Part shown: piece by piece, positions 25,382 through 33,677 of the stretch
How positions within the stretch are numbered: the first letter of the stretch is position 1
How the letters are laid out: each line of letters opens with the position of its first letter
Source: Microbacterium sp. BR1
GTDB lineage: Bacteria > Actinomycetota > Actinomycetes > Actinomycetales > Microbacteriaceae
Length of the DNA: 64,000 nt
Assembly (NCBI RefSeq): GCF_002812725.1
Contig: NZ_NMUN01000004.1
Location: forward strand, 744,001-808,000
Direction: 5' to 3'
Translations under genes and position numbers: made by a program
The notes under the pieces: generated by a model
Seen by the model: only the letters and a program-made list of their open reading frames with translations
Told to the model about the DNA's origin: nothing
The model's database searches: none

Positions 25382-26644
25382 CTACTGACGCAGAGCGAGA
25401 CGCGCCCAGTCGGCATCCATGACCCGCAGGGTGCGTTCGGCGCTGCCGCCCGTCACGATGCCCTGCATGTAGTTCTCGGTCGGGATGGTCAGCGGGATCG
25501 CCTTGGAGGCGCCCTGGTAGAAGCGCGCCTCGTCGTAGAACTCCTTCATGCCCACGATTCGCGGGTCCGTCACGGGCGCAGCATCCGTCGTCGTCCCGTA
25601 GCCGAGCTGGGCGGCGTTGTACGCGTCCATCACGTCCTTCTGAAAGAGGTACGACAGGAATCCGCGGGCCTCTTCCTGGTGGCGAGACGCCTCGGGGATC
25701 CACGCGGCCAGATCGATGTTCACCCGAACCTCGAGGTCTTCCGGATCATCCGTCATGGGGAGCGGGAAGGTGCCGAGTTTGAGGTCCGGCGACGTCTTGG
25801 CGATCTCGCCGAACGCCCACGGGCCCTGTAGGTACATCGCGGCCTGACCCTGCGCGAAGGCGAGGTTGCCGTCGCCGTAGCCGCGGCTCGCGGCATCCGG
25901 GTTGGTATATGTCTCGGCCAGCATGGTCATGCGGTCTACGGGTTCGAGCAGCGTGCGCTCGAACGAGACGGGCGAATCCGGACCGACCTCGGTGCCGAGT
26001 TCGTTCATCTCGTCGTAGAACTCGGCGACATCGACCGTGCCGCCGACGGTGTAGTCGAACCATCCCTGCGCGACGGTCCACGGGTCCTTGAAGGTGCCGT
26101 AGAACGGGGTGATCCCCGCAGCCTGCAACTGGTCGCAGACCGCGATGAGTTCATCCCAGGTCTGCGGCACCTCGAGGCCCTGCTGCTCGAAGATGTCGAC
26201 GTTGTAGATGACGGATGCCGCCATCACCGAGTACGGCAGCACGCTCGTGCGTCCGGGATAGGTCGCGTACTGATCGACGAGGTCCTGCACCTCGGGCAGG
26301 ATCCGGTCCGCCTCCGGCATGTCGCTCAGATCGCTCAGCGCACCGCGCTCCATGAAGCGCGACATCTCCATGTTGTAGTTCAGCAGGCCGAGGTCGGGCG
26401 GATTGCCGCGGAGGAAGCCCGCCTGGAGGTTCGAGGATGTGTCGAACACGACACGCACGTCATCCTGCGACGAGTTGTACTCGGCGATCAACTCACGAAA
26501 GTACGGGATCGCCTCGGGCTTGCTCAGGTGGAAACGGATCTCGGTCGGCCCGCCCGACGAGCAGCCCGCGAGTGTCCCGCCCAATAACGCGGCTCCCAGC
26601 GCGGCGGCCGTCAGGCGCAGCACCCGTGATCGTAGTCTCGGCAC
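25382..26644 (-). CDS. Extracellular sugar-binding lipoprotein of an ABC importer
   Basis: About 420 residues. The signal sequence RLTAAALGAALLGGTLAGC ends in a lipobox with Cys near residue 28, so the protein is anchored outside the membrane. The body is a family 1 (MalE-like) solute-binding protein, with EIRFHLSKPEAIPYFRELIAEYN at the start and QGQAAMYLQGPWAFGEI in the middle. GTG 26644 is chosen for AGAAGGGA upstream; an ATG at 26692 adds residues that disrupt the signal peptide. First gene of the operon, divergent from the ROK regulator. Confidence 0.92.
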   Translation of the reverse strand: MPRLRSRVLRLTAAALGAALLGGTLAGCSSGGPTEIRFHLSKPEAIPYFRELIAEYNSSQDDVRVVFDTSSNLQAGFLRGNPPDLGLLNYNMEMSRFMERGALSDLSDMPEADRILPEVQDLVDQYATYPGRTSVLPYSVMAASVIYNVDIFEQQGLEVPQTWDELIAVCDQLQAAGITPFYGTFKDPWTVAQGWFDYTVGGTVDVAEFYDEMNELGTEVGPDSPVSFERTLLEPVDRMTMLAETYTNPDAASRGYGDGNLAFAQGQAAMYLQGPWAFGEIAKTSPDLKLGTFPLPMTDDPEDLEVRVNIDLAAWIPEASRHQEEARGFLSYLFQKDVMDAYNAAQLGYGTTTDAAPVTDPRIVGMKEFYDEARFYQGASKAIPLTIPTENYMQGIVTGGSAERTLRVMDADWARLALRQ

Positions 26645-26694
26645 GTCATCGTCCCTTCTCCCGCCCGTGGGCGGTCGTACGTCTCTGTACACAT

Positions 26695-26730
26695 ATTTTG
26701 TAGACCGATTAGATTTATCTATCGAATCAA
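26695..26730 (-). promoter_or_regulatory. Operator-like palindrome in the AT-rich promoter region of the sugar operon
   Basis: TAGATTTATCTA (26710-26721) has 5-base inverted arms and sits in an unusually AT-rich stretch for this genome. On the minus strand a TTGATT (26730-26725) lies upstream and TACAAAAT (26702-26695) downstream, so the palindrome falls between possible -35 and -10 elements, though their spacing is long. The ROK regulator encoded divergently from 26778 is the natural candidate to bind here. Confidence 0.45.
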
Positions 26731-26777
26731 CTCGACGTGGACCATAATGCAGGGAAGCACCCGAAAGGTCAAGACCC

Positions 26778-27992
26778 TTGCCTCACCCGCCTGAGCGAAT
26801 CTCCGCGCCTCGCCGCGCGAGCCTCGACGCGCTGCTCGACTACGCCTGGGACGCGGGGATCTTCACCGCGGGCGAGGCGATGCCGGCGGTCGGGCTCACC
26901 CGTTCGACGACCATCGACGCGCTCGATGAGCTCGTCGAACGCGGCCTCATTCGAGAGTTGCCGAACGCCCGCGAAGTCGGCGACTACAGCAAGGGTCGCC
27001 CCGCGCGCCGCTTCGAGTTCTGTGCCGACGCCGGGATCGTCGTCGGCCTCGACGCAGGACGCGCCCACGCGACGACCACCGTCTCCGACCTGAGCGGCGA
27101 GGTCCTGGCCCGTGAGCACCTCACCCTGGACGATGACTCGGTCGCCGGGCGCCGCGCCATCATGGCCAGGGCTGTCGACGCCGCGCTCGCGGTCGCCGGT
27201 CGCGATCGTTCCGATGTGATCGCGCTGTGCGCCGGAGTGCCGGCGCCCGTGGACGCCGAGGGCATCTCCCCCACACATCACGAGGGTTTCTGGCAACGCA
27301 TGAACCCGGACCTGAAAGACATGTTCGGCGCCTGGGTACCGCTCGTTCGCGTCGAGAACGACGCCTCTCTCGCCGCGGTGGCCGAGGGCAGCATCGGAGT
27401 GGCCCGCGGGTGCCGCGACTACGTGACGCTTCTCGCCGGCGAGCGGCTCGGCGCCGGAGTCGTCGTGGACGGGCGGCTCTTACGGGGCGCGCACGGCGGC
27501 GTGGGCGAGATGATCGCGTTCGATCAGGTCTCGGGTGTGGGTGGCGCATGGGGCCTCGGCTATCGCGCCGCACAGTGGGCTCGCGAGGCCATCGCCGCGG
27601 GCGAACTGCCGCCGCAGCATCCGTTGGCGGCGGTACCCGTCGACGACATCTCCGGGCGTCTCGTGTTCGAACTCGCCGCGGAAGGCGACGCATTCGCCCT
27701 GGCGATCGTGGACCGCGTCGGCCAGATGCTCGCGCAGGTCACCGGCGTCTTCGCGAGCCTTCTCGACCCACGGATGATCGTGATCTCGGGCGCCGTTTCT
27801 GCCGGAGTCGCGGACGTGCTCGTCGCCGCACGTGCCCGCCTGTCCGACGCCCTGCACATTCCGCCGCCCGAGTTGGTCGCTTCGCAGCTGGGCGGTGACA
27901 TCGTGTCGACCGGCGCGGTCTCGGCAGCCATCGAGTTGGCGCGTTCGGGCATCCTGGCACTCGCGCCGCTCGACCGCACCGTCGCCGTCTGA
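26778..27992 (+). CDS. ROK family transcriptional regulator
   Basis: 404 residues. An N-terminal winged helix (AVGLTRSTTIDALDELVERG) is followed by the ROK sugar-kinase-like fold, including VGLDAGRAHATTTVSDLSGE, CAGVPAPVD and LLRGAHGGVGEM. The usual ROK zinc cluster (CxCGxxGCxE) is absent; the region after GGVGEM reads IAFDQVSGVGGAWGLG, so this is a non-kinase, zinc-less variant. It is divergent from the sugar ABC/GH13 operon and likely represses it. The TTG start has GAAAGG about ten bases upstream. Confidence 0.9.
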   Translation: MPHPPERISAPRRASLDALLDYAWDAGIFTAGEAMPAVGLTRSTTIDALDELVERGLIRELPNAREVGDYSKGRPARRFEFCADAGIVVGLDAGRAHATTTVSDLSGEVLAREHLTLDDDSVAGRRAIMARAVDAALAVAGRDRSDVIALCAGVPAPVDAEGISPTHHEGFWQRMNPDLKDMFGAWVPLVRVENDASLAAVAEGSIGVARGCRDYVTLLAGERLGAGVVVDGRLLRGAHGGVGEMIAFDQVSGVGGAWGLGYRAAQWAREAIAAGELPPQHPLAAVPVDDISGRLVFELAAEGDAFALAIVDRVGQMLAQVTGVFASLLDPRMIVISGAVSAGVADVLVAARARLSDALHIPPPELVASQLGGDIVSTGAVSAAIELARSGILALAPLDRTVAV

Positions 27993-28041
27993 CGCGAAAC
28001 GCACCACACGGGCGTTGAGCGACCGCGGCGAGACGACGCGC

Positions 28042-28099
28042 CGAACGGGCGCGACTCGCCGTTCCACACGCCCAGGGAACGGCATGTCGCGTCCGTTCG
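28042..28099. terminator. Long palindrome (convergent-end family, copy B)
   Basis: Arms 28042-28065 and 28076-28099 pair with three differences; the left arm begins CGAACGGGCGCGACTCGCCG. It lies between the convergent ROK and acetolactate decarboxylase genes. The arm is a near copy of the core in the palindromes at 21646 and 42441. Confidence 0.75.
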
Positions 28100-28124
28100 C
28101 GGCGCGGCGCGGCGCGGCCCGGCC

Positions 28125-28850
28125 TCAGCCGCCGGCGCCACCCTCGATCGCCACGATCCGGTGGTCGGCGTCGTGGGTCAGCTCGGTGCGCAAGAACAGG
28201 TCGTCCACCGGCAGGTGCAGGTCGAGCCGCGCGAAGGCGCGCATCCGCAGGTCACCGGAGCCGATCGTGACATCCAGCACGTGCCCGCCCGCGAGTCGGT
28301 CGGCGGCCAAGAAGTGCAGGTGCAGTCCCGCGACGGCGATGCCCTGGTAGATCCGTGGTGCCCAGAATCCGATCAGCGTTCCGGCCCGATCGGTCAGCAC
28401 CGTCTCGACCTGCTCGCGGGTGACCGCGGTCAGAGGCGGTAACGGATGGTGCTGCCGCGGTGTCACCCGCACGCGCACCGCGGCCATCACCCCGTCCACC
28501 CGCACGGCATGGAAAAGGTTCCGACTCAGCAGGAGCCCTTCTACGCACGAGCTCAACGCCGCCAGATCGAGGTTCTCGACCGCCGATGACGGCGCGTCCG
28601 AGAATGGCGCGACGTCGACGAACGGCAGGATGTCCGACTCGGCCATCTGCGTCGGCGGGCCGTCGACGGTGCACTCGTACGCCCGCCCGTCGACGATCAC
28701 CACCTCGCCGCCGAGGCGGTCGCAGCATCCGATCCCGACGTCGCCGGCGCGGAGCGCATCGGCCACCGGCATCCCCGTCTCGTATGCCCCCGCCAACAGC
28801 GCGTCGAGCACGGCGAACTGGGTCACGGCGTCGTTCGAGAGGATCGTCAC
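28125..28850 (-). CDS. budA: Alpha-acetolactate decarboxylase
   Basis: 241 residues. It matches the acetolactate decarboxylase plan: FAVLDALLAGAYETGMPVADAL at the N-terminus, GDVGIGCCDRLGGEVVIVDG, the PFVDVAPF strand, the GTLIGFWAPRIYQGIAVAGLHLHF segment with the zinc-binding His pair, and GGHVLD. It converts acetolactate to acetoin with loss of carbon dioxide. No acetolactate synthase or butanediol dehydrogenase gene is adjacent, so it stands alone. The GTG start at 28850 lacks a strong ribosome binding site; a later start is possible. Confidence 0.88.
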   Translation of the reverse strand: MTILSNDAVTQFAVLDALLAGAYETGMPVADALRAGDVGIGCCDRLGGEVVIVDGRAYECTVDGPPTQMAESDILPFVDVAPFSDAPSSAVENLDLAALSSCVEGLLLSRNLFHAVRVDGVMAAVRVRVTPRQHHPLPPLTAVTREQVETVLTDRAGTLIGFWAPRIYQGIAVAGLHLHFLAADRLAGGHVLDVTIGSGDLRMRAFARLDLHLPVDDLFLRTELTHDADHRIVAIEGGAGG

Positions 28851-28950
28851 AGCCCGACGCTAGCGCGAACGGCCCCGCCCGAAGCGACGATCGCCACAGC
28901 CGGACGGATGAGCGACACGACATCGCTCGAGTCCGCGACGTCTTCCGTTC

Positions 28951-30903
28951 TCAGCGCCCCGGAACCGGCACGGCCCCGACTGTTCCCGGCAGAATCTCGA
29001 ACCCCAGCGGGAACTCGACGAGAAGCTCACTCAGCCGCTTCAGGATGTCGATGTCACCGTCGACGCGCGCATGCCGACCTGCCAGCAGCGCTCCGAGGGT
29101 CGTCTCCCCCGTCATCGCGAGTTCGAGGTCGGCACGGTCGATCGTGATCGTGAGGTCTGGATTCTCCGCCCGTCCGCCCTCCAACGTCGTGAGAGCGCCG
29201 TTCGACAGTTCCACGACGAAGTGCTGATCGGTGTCGGGTGTGATCAGATTCGCAACGAATGAGAGCGTCTCGGCCTTCGTCGGGTCGAGACGGATCGCGA
29301 GGAAATCGAGGAACTGAACGGTGGTGAGCGCCCTGACCAGGTCCGGTCCCGTCGCCGTCGGCGTGACACCCGCCGGAAGCCCCGAGCGCAGTTCGAGCGC
29401 GCCCGCGAGGAAGCTGTTCCGGACGCTGGGGCTTTCCTGCTGGTACCCGATCTGCTCGAAGGCCTCGGCCAACAGCATGCGTGCATCGTCGTTGTCCGGG
29501 TGGGCATAGACGAGCTTGTTCAGGATCTCCGTAGCCAGCAGGTAGTCGCCAGAGGCGATCAGCTGCCGACCCTTCTCGAGGATCGGCGACGCGCCTCCCA
29601 TGAGCTCGACGTAGAGCGGGGCGGAGTCCTTCGGCGAGAGGGGGATGAGCGTCGTCGGGTTCGCATCCCAATAGCCGAGGTAGCGGTTCACGACGGCACG
29701 GGCATTGTGCTGCACCGACCCGTGATAGCTGCGGGCGGCCCACTGCTGCTGGAGAGAATCGGGAACCCGGTAGACGTTGTGGATCTCGTTGACGGTGACG
29801 CCCTGGTTTGCGTAATGGAGCACAGCGTTGTTCAGGTGCGCGTACGTGTCTCGTTGCGCGCGCATGACTTCCTGGATCCGATCGTTGCCCCACCGTGGCC
29901 AGCTGTGGGAGGCGAACATCACCTCTGCCTCTGTTCCGAACCGGTAGAGCGCGGCGTTGATCTGCCGGGACCACTCGAGGGCATCGCGCACGAGCGCACC
30001 GCGCAGCGTGTAGATGTTGTGGATCGTCGCCGTGATGTTCTCGGCCGCCCAGAATGCCTTGAAGTCCGGGAACCAGGTGTTCATCTCGGCCGGAGCCTCC
30101 GTGCCGGGGGTGTTCTGGAAGACCATCCGCACGCCGTCGACGACGAGCTCCTCGAAGTCGTCGACGATCGAGACGGTCGGTGCGATGAGCCCGATCGACC
30201 CGGCGGCGATCCTCTTTCCGATGGCCTGGTCGACATGCCCGAATGGACTCGCGGCCAACAGCGCGCCGTACTGGTAGAACAGTCGCCGTGACATGGCGTT
30301 GCCGGCGTATACGTTCTCGGCGACGGCGTGTTCGAGGAAGCCCGCTGGTGCGATCACCTGAGCGGCGCCGCTCGCGACGTCTTCTTCGTCGACCACTCCC
30401 CGCACTCCCCCGAAGTGATCGCCGTGCGAGTGCGAGAAGATCACAGCGACGACGGGGCGTTCGCCCAAGTGCTCGGTGACGAGCGCCAAGGCGGCCGCGG
30501 CAGTCTCCTTCGTCGTCAAGGGGTCGATCACGATCCAGCCCGTGTCTCCGCGGACGAAGCTGATATTGGCGAGATCGAATCCGCGCACCTGCCAGATCCG
30601 ATCGGGCACGACCTCGAACAGCCCGTAATTCGCGTTGAGCACGGCCTGTCGCTGCAGCGAAGGATGGATGCTGTCGAACTCTTCGGACTCGGTCAGAAAA
30701 GAATATGCGCCGAAATCCCACGCGACGTTGCCCGCCTCGGCCATGATGCGCGTGGCCTCGGGTTTCGCGATGAAGCCACGCGTCGCCTCCTCGAAATCGC
30801 GCTCATCGCTGAACGGCAGGGCCATGCGCGCCTGCCTCTGCGCCAGCACGGTCGCTGCGGACGGATGGGTTCCCTGCGGGTGGAAGTGGGTGAACGGTGC
30901 CAT
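28951..30903 (-). CDS. Alkyl/aryl-sulfatase-type metallo-beta-lactamase hydrolase (SdsA1/BDS1 family)
   Basis: About 650 residues. The metallo-beta-lactamase domain carries the binuclear zinc motif HSHGDHFGG, with further ligands in NTPGTEAPAEM and SHSWPRWG. Beyond it is the alkylsulfatase dimerisation region (LYVELMGGASPILEKGRQLI) and a C-terminal SCP2-like domain (QHFVVELSNGALTTLE). The family cleaves primary or secondary alkyl sulfate esters. No signal peptide is evident. ATG 30903 and GTG 30915 are both possible starts; GAGGGG lies too close to the GTG. It stands alone, downstream of tRNA-Ala. Confidence 0.92.
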   Translation of the reverse strand: MAPFTHFHPQGTHPSAATVLAQRQARMALPFSDERDFEEATRGFIAKPEATRIMAEAGNVAWDFGAYSFLTESEEFDSIHPSLQRQAVLNANYGLFEVVPDRIWQVRGFDLANISFVRGDTGWIVIDPLTTKETAAAALALVTEHLGERPVVAVIFSHSHGDHFGGVRGVVDEEDVASGAAQVIAPAGFLEHAVAENVYAGNAMSRRLFYQYGALLAASPFGHVDQAIGKRIAAGSIGLIAPTVSIVDDFEELVVDGVRMVFQNTPGTEAPAEMNTWFPDFKAFWAAENITATIHNIYTLRGALVRDALEWSRQINAALYRFGTEAEVMFASHSWPRWGNDRIQEVMRAQRDTYAHLNNAVLHYANQGVTVNEIHNVYRVPDSLQQQWAARSYHGSVQHNARAVVNRYLGYWDANPTTLIPLSPKDSAPLYVELMGGASPILEKGRQLIASGDYLLATEILNKLVYAHPDNDDARMLLAEAFEQIGYQQESPSVRNSFLAGALELRSGLPAGVTPTATGPDLVRALTTVQFLDFLAIRLDPTKAETLSFVANLITPDTDQHFVVELSNGALTTLEGGRAENPDLTITIDRADLELAMTGETTLGALLAGRHARVDGDIDILKRLSELLVEFPLGFEILPGTVGAVPVPGR

Positions 30904-31117
30904 GAGCGCGTGCACAGCCCCTCTGTGAGACGGGAAGCCGCAACCGTCGGTGGGTTGCGACCGAGGCCTGGAAAACTACCGCACGCGGGCACGCGTGAGC
31001 CGCGATAGTAACCCCCGTCGGATGCGTGACGCAAGCAGGCGCATACTGGACGACCCGATCGTGGCGCCCGAGACGGCTCGCCCAGGCGGTCCGCCCCGCG
31101 CCGACGTGCTAACAAGC

Positions 31118-31145
31118 AAGAACCCCCGACGTATCGAGGGTTCTT
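31118..31145 (-). terminator. Terminator after tRNA-Ala
   Basis: AAGAACCC (31118-31125) and GGGTTCTT (31138-31145) form a perfect 8-base stem just beyond the tRNA-Ala 3' end on the minus strand, followed by a T-rich GCTTGTT. This is a standard intrinsic terminator. Confidence 0.75.
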
Positions 31146-31149
31146 TCGG

Positions 31150-31222
31150 TGGACCTGAGGGGACTCGAACCCCTGACCCCCTGCATGCCATGCAGGTGCG
31201 CTACCAGCTGCGCCACAGGCCC
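31150..31222 (-). tRNA. tRNA-Ala (anticodon GGC)
   Basis: A 73-base cloverleaf is readable on the minus strand. The acceptor is GGGCCTG/CAGGTCC with one G-T pair, the D arm carries GGCGCAGCTGGTAGCGC, the anticodon stem is CCTGC/GCAGG with loop ATGGCAT (anticodon GGC), and the T arm is GGGGTTCGAGTCCCC. The discriminator is A. CCA is not encoded. Confidence 0.97.
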
Positions 31223-31257
31223 AAACATCGCCCCGAACGAGCGAGGGCAACCCCGCT

Positions 31258-31263
31258 AGATTA
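31258..31263 (-). promoter_or_regulatory. Possible -10 element for tRNA-Ala
   Basis: TAATCT on the minus strand, about 36 bases before the tRNA 5' end. No clear -35 accompanies it. Confidence 0.35.
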
Positions 31264-31301
31264 CTACATCCGGAGCGCCCACTCGAATCGAGACGGATGT
31301 C

Positions 31302-31316
31302 ACGGCGAAGCGCCGT
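31302..31316 (-). terminator. Short hairpin after rsfS
   Basis: ACGGCG/CGCCGT with a three-base loop lies directly after the rsfS stop. There is no T-tract, so it may only weakly terminate. Confidence 0.35.
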
Positions 31317-31709
31317 TCAGACGCCCGTCTCGGCGCCCGCGGCGGCCGGGGCCGGAAGCTCGATCGGGATGACCGGGCAGTCCTTCCACAGGCGCTCGAG
31401 CCCGTAATACACGCGCTCCTGCTCGTGGAAGACATGGACGACGAGGTCACCGAAGTCCAGCAGCACCCAGCGCCCCTCCTGGCGACCCTCCCGACGCAGG
31501 CGCTTGACGCCGGCCTCGTGCATGCGGTCTTCGATCGCGTCGGCGATCGCACCCACGTTGCGCTCGTTGCGCCCGGTGACGATCAAAAAAGCGTCGACGA
31601 GCGGAAGCGGGCCCGAGACGTCCAGGGCTACCAGATCCTCGCCACCCTTGGCGTCGGCGACGGCCGACGCGATCTGCACGAGTTCACGTGCCCGGTCGGT
31701 TGCAGTCAT
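31317..31709 (-). CDS. rsfS: Ribosome silencing factor
   Basis: 130 residues of the RsfS/Iojap/YbeB family, which binds ribosomal protein uL14 and blocks subunit joining when nutrients are low. The core reads ELVQIASAVADAKGGEDLVALDVS, FLIVTGRNERNVGAIADAIED, then EGRWVLLDFGDLVVHVFHEQERVYYGLERLW. The C-terminal 20 residues are Ala/Pro-rich, which is common in actinobacterial versions. The start overlaps the stop of the upstream gene (TGATG). It is the last gene of the nadD operon, a classic arrangement. Confidence 0.95.
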   Translation of the reverse strand: MTATDRARELVQIASAVADAKGGEDLVALDVSGPLPLVDAFLIVTGRNERNVGAIADAIEDRMHEAGVKRLRREGRQEGRWVLLDFGDLVVHVFHEQERVYYGLERLWKDCPVIPIELPAPAAAGAETGV

Positions 31710-32785
31710 CAGAGAGCACCATTCACAAAAGCGAGGATGAGGACGCCCACGAGTGCGAGCGCCAGAACGCCCGCCGTGATCGCCAGGGAGAAAAGGAGTC
31801 GACCGCCCTTTTCCGGCGCGGGGGGACGGATGATCTCGCCCGTGCCGCGCACGGTGCTGATCGCGGCACTGGCGGCGATCGGCGTCGGGGACGACGAAGC
31901 GGGAAGCTCCCCGTCGACCAGCACGGCGTCGACGTCCTTGCCGTCGGTGGAACGGGGGTCGCCCCCGGCGGATCCGAGGCCGTCGGGCAGGTGGAACGTG
32001 CCCGTGATGAGCACCTCACCCGTCGCGTTGACCGGGCCCGAAAGCGGCGGCATGTTCGGCGTCTGCGACAGGATCAGCGCGCTCGACGCACCGATCGCGC
32101 CCGTGGAGGACGCGTTGCGCACGATGAGCTCGTCGAACGATGCCGGCAGCTTCGTCGAAACCTCGTCGTCCTTCAACAGGTGGGCGCCGAACTGCGGGTC
32201 GACCGTCACGACGGGGGCCGCGTCGATGCCGCGCGCGTTCTCGCTCGACGCATCGTCGCGGACAGATCCGGATGCCTCGGCGAGCTCGTCTTTCTGAGCA
32301 TCCGCTTTCGCGGCATCCGCCTTCTTGGCGTCAGCCTTCTTACGACCGGACTTCTTCCCCTCGACCTCGGACTCGGCAGCCTTGGTCGCAGAAGCCTCCG
32401 ATTCGGCAACCGCGGGCGCCGCGGACGGCGCGTAACGCGGAGCGGTCGGCTCGCCCAGAGCCGAGACGGGCATCTGAGCGGCGACGACGTCGGGGGTGAT
32501 GACCGGCACCGAAGCGGTGCGGATGCGTTCTTGCTCGCGCGCCTGACGGCGGGTCAGGGGCGAGACGCCCAGATCGACGTGCGCGTCCGGCATGGGCGCC
32601 GGAGGGGTGAAAGCGGGGGTGGCGGGACGCGCGAGCGGGGCCGAAGGCGCCGGGGTGGCCGCGACATACGTGTCTTCGTCGATCTCGTCGTCTGCGGAGG
32701 CCGTCTCGCCCTGAACGGGCACGGATCCGGTGGCGTGCAGTTCGCGGAGCTTCTTCCGCGTCAGCGGCTGCTCGGGTGTGCTCAT
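31709..32785 (-). CDS. Conserved Microbacteriaceae-type membrane protein between nadD and rsfS, unknown function
   Basis: 358 residues. The start carries [15 protein letters not shown] and later [13 protein letters not shown], both short basic motifs common in disordered actinobacterial proteins. A Lys/Ala-rich segment follows ([17 protein letters not shown]). One membrane helix closes the protein (about 330-353, [24 protein letters not shown]). Most of the chain looks unstructured and cytoplasmic, with a tail anchor. It overlaps nadD by 4 bases and rsfS by one, so it is cotranslated with both. No enzyme motif is visible. Confidence 0.82.
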   Translation of the reverse strand: MSTPEQPLTRKKLRELHATGSVPVQGETASADDEIDEDTYVAATPAPSAPLARPATPAFTPPAPMPDAHVDLGVSPLTRRQAREQERIRTASVPVITPDVVAAQMPVSALGEPTAPRYAPSAAPAVAESEASATKAAESEVEGKKSGRKKADAKKADAAKADAQKDELAEASGSVRDDASSENARGIDAAPVVTVDPQFGAHLLKDDEVSTKLPASFDELIVRNASSTGAIGASSALILSQTPNMPPLSGPVNATGEVLITGTFHLPDGLGSAGGDPRSTDGKDVDAVLVDGELPASSSPTPIAASAAISTVRGTGEIIRPPAPEKGGRLLFSLAITAGVLALALVGVLILAFVNGAL

Positions 32786-33384
32786 GCGTTGCTCCGATAG
32801 AGATGATGCTTGCTGATGTACTGGACGACCCCGTCAGGAACGAGATACCACACCGGGTCGCCCCGATGCACCCGCTCGCGACAGTCCGTCGACGAAATCG
32901 CGAGCGCCGGAATCTCGAGTTGGCTCACCACCTCACTCGGAAGTCCCCCGGTGTCCAGGACGTGTCCGGGGCGACTCACGGCGACGAAGTGCGCGAGGTT
33001 CCACAGCTCATCATGGTCCCTCCAACTGAGAATCTGCGCTACCGCGTCCGCGCCGGTGATGAAAAAAAGATCGGCGTCGGGCCGCTGCGTCCGCAGATCA
33101 CGCAGCGTGTCGATCGTGTACGTCGGACCGGCACGGTCGATATCCACGCGACTGACGGTGAATCCCGGGTTGGATGCGGTCGCGATGACGGTCATCAGGT
33201 AGCGATGCTCGCTATCGCTGACCCTCTGCTTCTGCCAGGGCGTACCCGTGGGGACGAAGACGACTTCGTCGAGACCCAGATGGCTGGCGACCTCGCTGGC
33301 GGCGACCAGGTGACCGTGATGGATGGGATCGAACGTGCCGCCCATCACCCCGATTCGGGGCCGCTCCCCTGCGTCTGTCGTCAT
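32782..33384 (-). CDS. nadD: Nicotinate-nucleotide adenylyltransferase
   Basis: 200 residues, making deamido-NAD from nicotinate mononucleotide and ATP. The nucleotidyltransferase motif [15 protein letters not shown] opens the protein; [10 protein letters not shown] and the C-terminal [10 protein letters not shown] (normally ISSTxIR) are also seen, with the Ile of ISSTxIR replaced by Cys. The start [10 protein letters not shown] at 33384 is chosen because it lies just ahead of the nucleotide-binding motif; the longer frame upstream is low-complexity Arg. It overlaps the next gene by 4 bases. Confidence 0.94.
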   Translation of the reverse strand: MTTDAGERPRIGVMGGTFDPIHHGHLVAASEVASHLGLDEVVFVPTGTPWQKQRVSDSEHRYLMTVIATASNPGFTVSRVDIDRAGPTYTIDTLRDLRTQRPDADLFFITGADAVAQILSWRDHDELWNLAHFVAVSRPGHVLDTGGLPSEVVSQLEIPALAISSTDCRERVHRGDPVWYLVPDGVVQYISKHHLYRSNA

Positions 33385-33391
33385 GCCCGAC

Positions 33392-33631
33392 CTAGTGGCC
33401 GCTCGCCGTCCCGTGCTCGACCGCCCCGTGCTCGACCGCCGCACCGTGGCTCTGGGCGTAGGCCTGCGCCTTGCCCGCGTGACGGTTGGCCACGTCGCGG
33501 TACGAGAAGACCACAAGAGCGAGAGCCGCGAAGACCGCCAGCGCGATGACGAAGAAGATCACCGTCTCCAGCGCGACGTTGCCGTGGTGACCCTCTTCGG
33601 CCGCGGCCAGGATCGTCGTGACAAGCGTCAT
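33392..33631 (-). CDS. Small single-pass membrane protein upstream of nadD
   Basis: 79 residues. A short N-terminus, one membrane helix (about 22-43, [19 protein letters not shown]) and a His/Ala-rich tail with repeated VEHG ([18 protein letters not shown]). GGAG sits seven bases before the ATG. It lies between proA and nadD on the same strand, 7 bases from nadD. Function is unknown; the His-rich tail could bind metal, which is speculation. Confidence 0.78.
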   Translation of the reverse strand: MTLVTTILAAAEEGHHGNVALETVIFFVIALAVFAALALVVFSYRDVANRHAGKAQAYAQSHGAAVEHGAVEHGTASGH

Positions 33632-33677
33632 TCTCGTGCTCCGTTCGGGTATGGGCGTGGAGACCCAGTCTAGAGAA

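Noticed and set aside
28125-28850. Acetoin/butanediol operon
   Set aside because: Only the decarboxylase is present; neighbours are unrelated to acetoin metabolism.
29054-30721. 555-residue minus-strand frame overlapping the alkylsulfatase
   Set aside because: Same-strand out-of-frame shadow, Arg-rich, no motifs.
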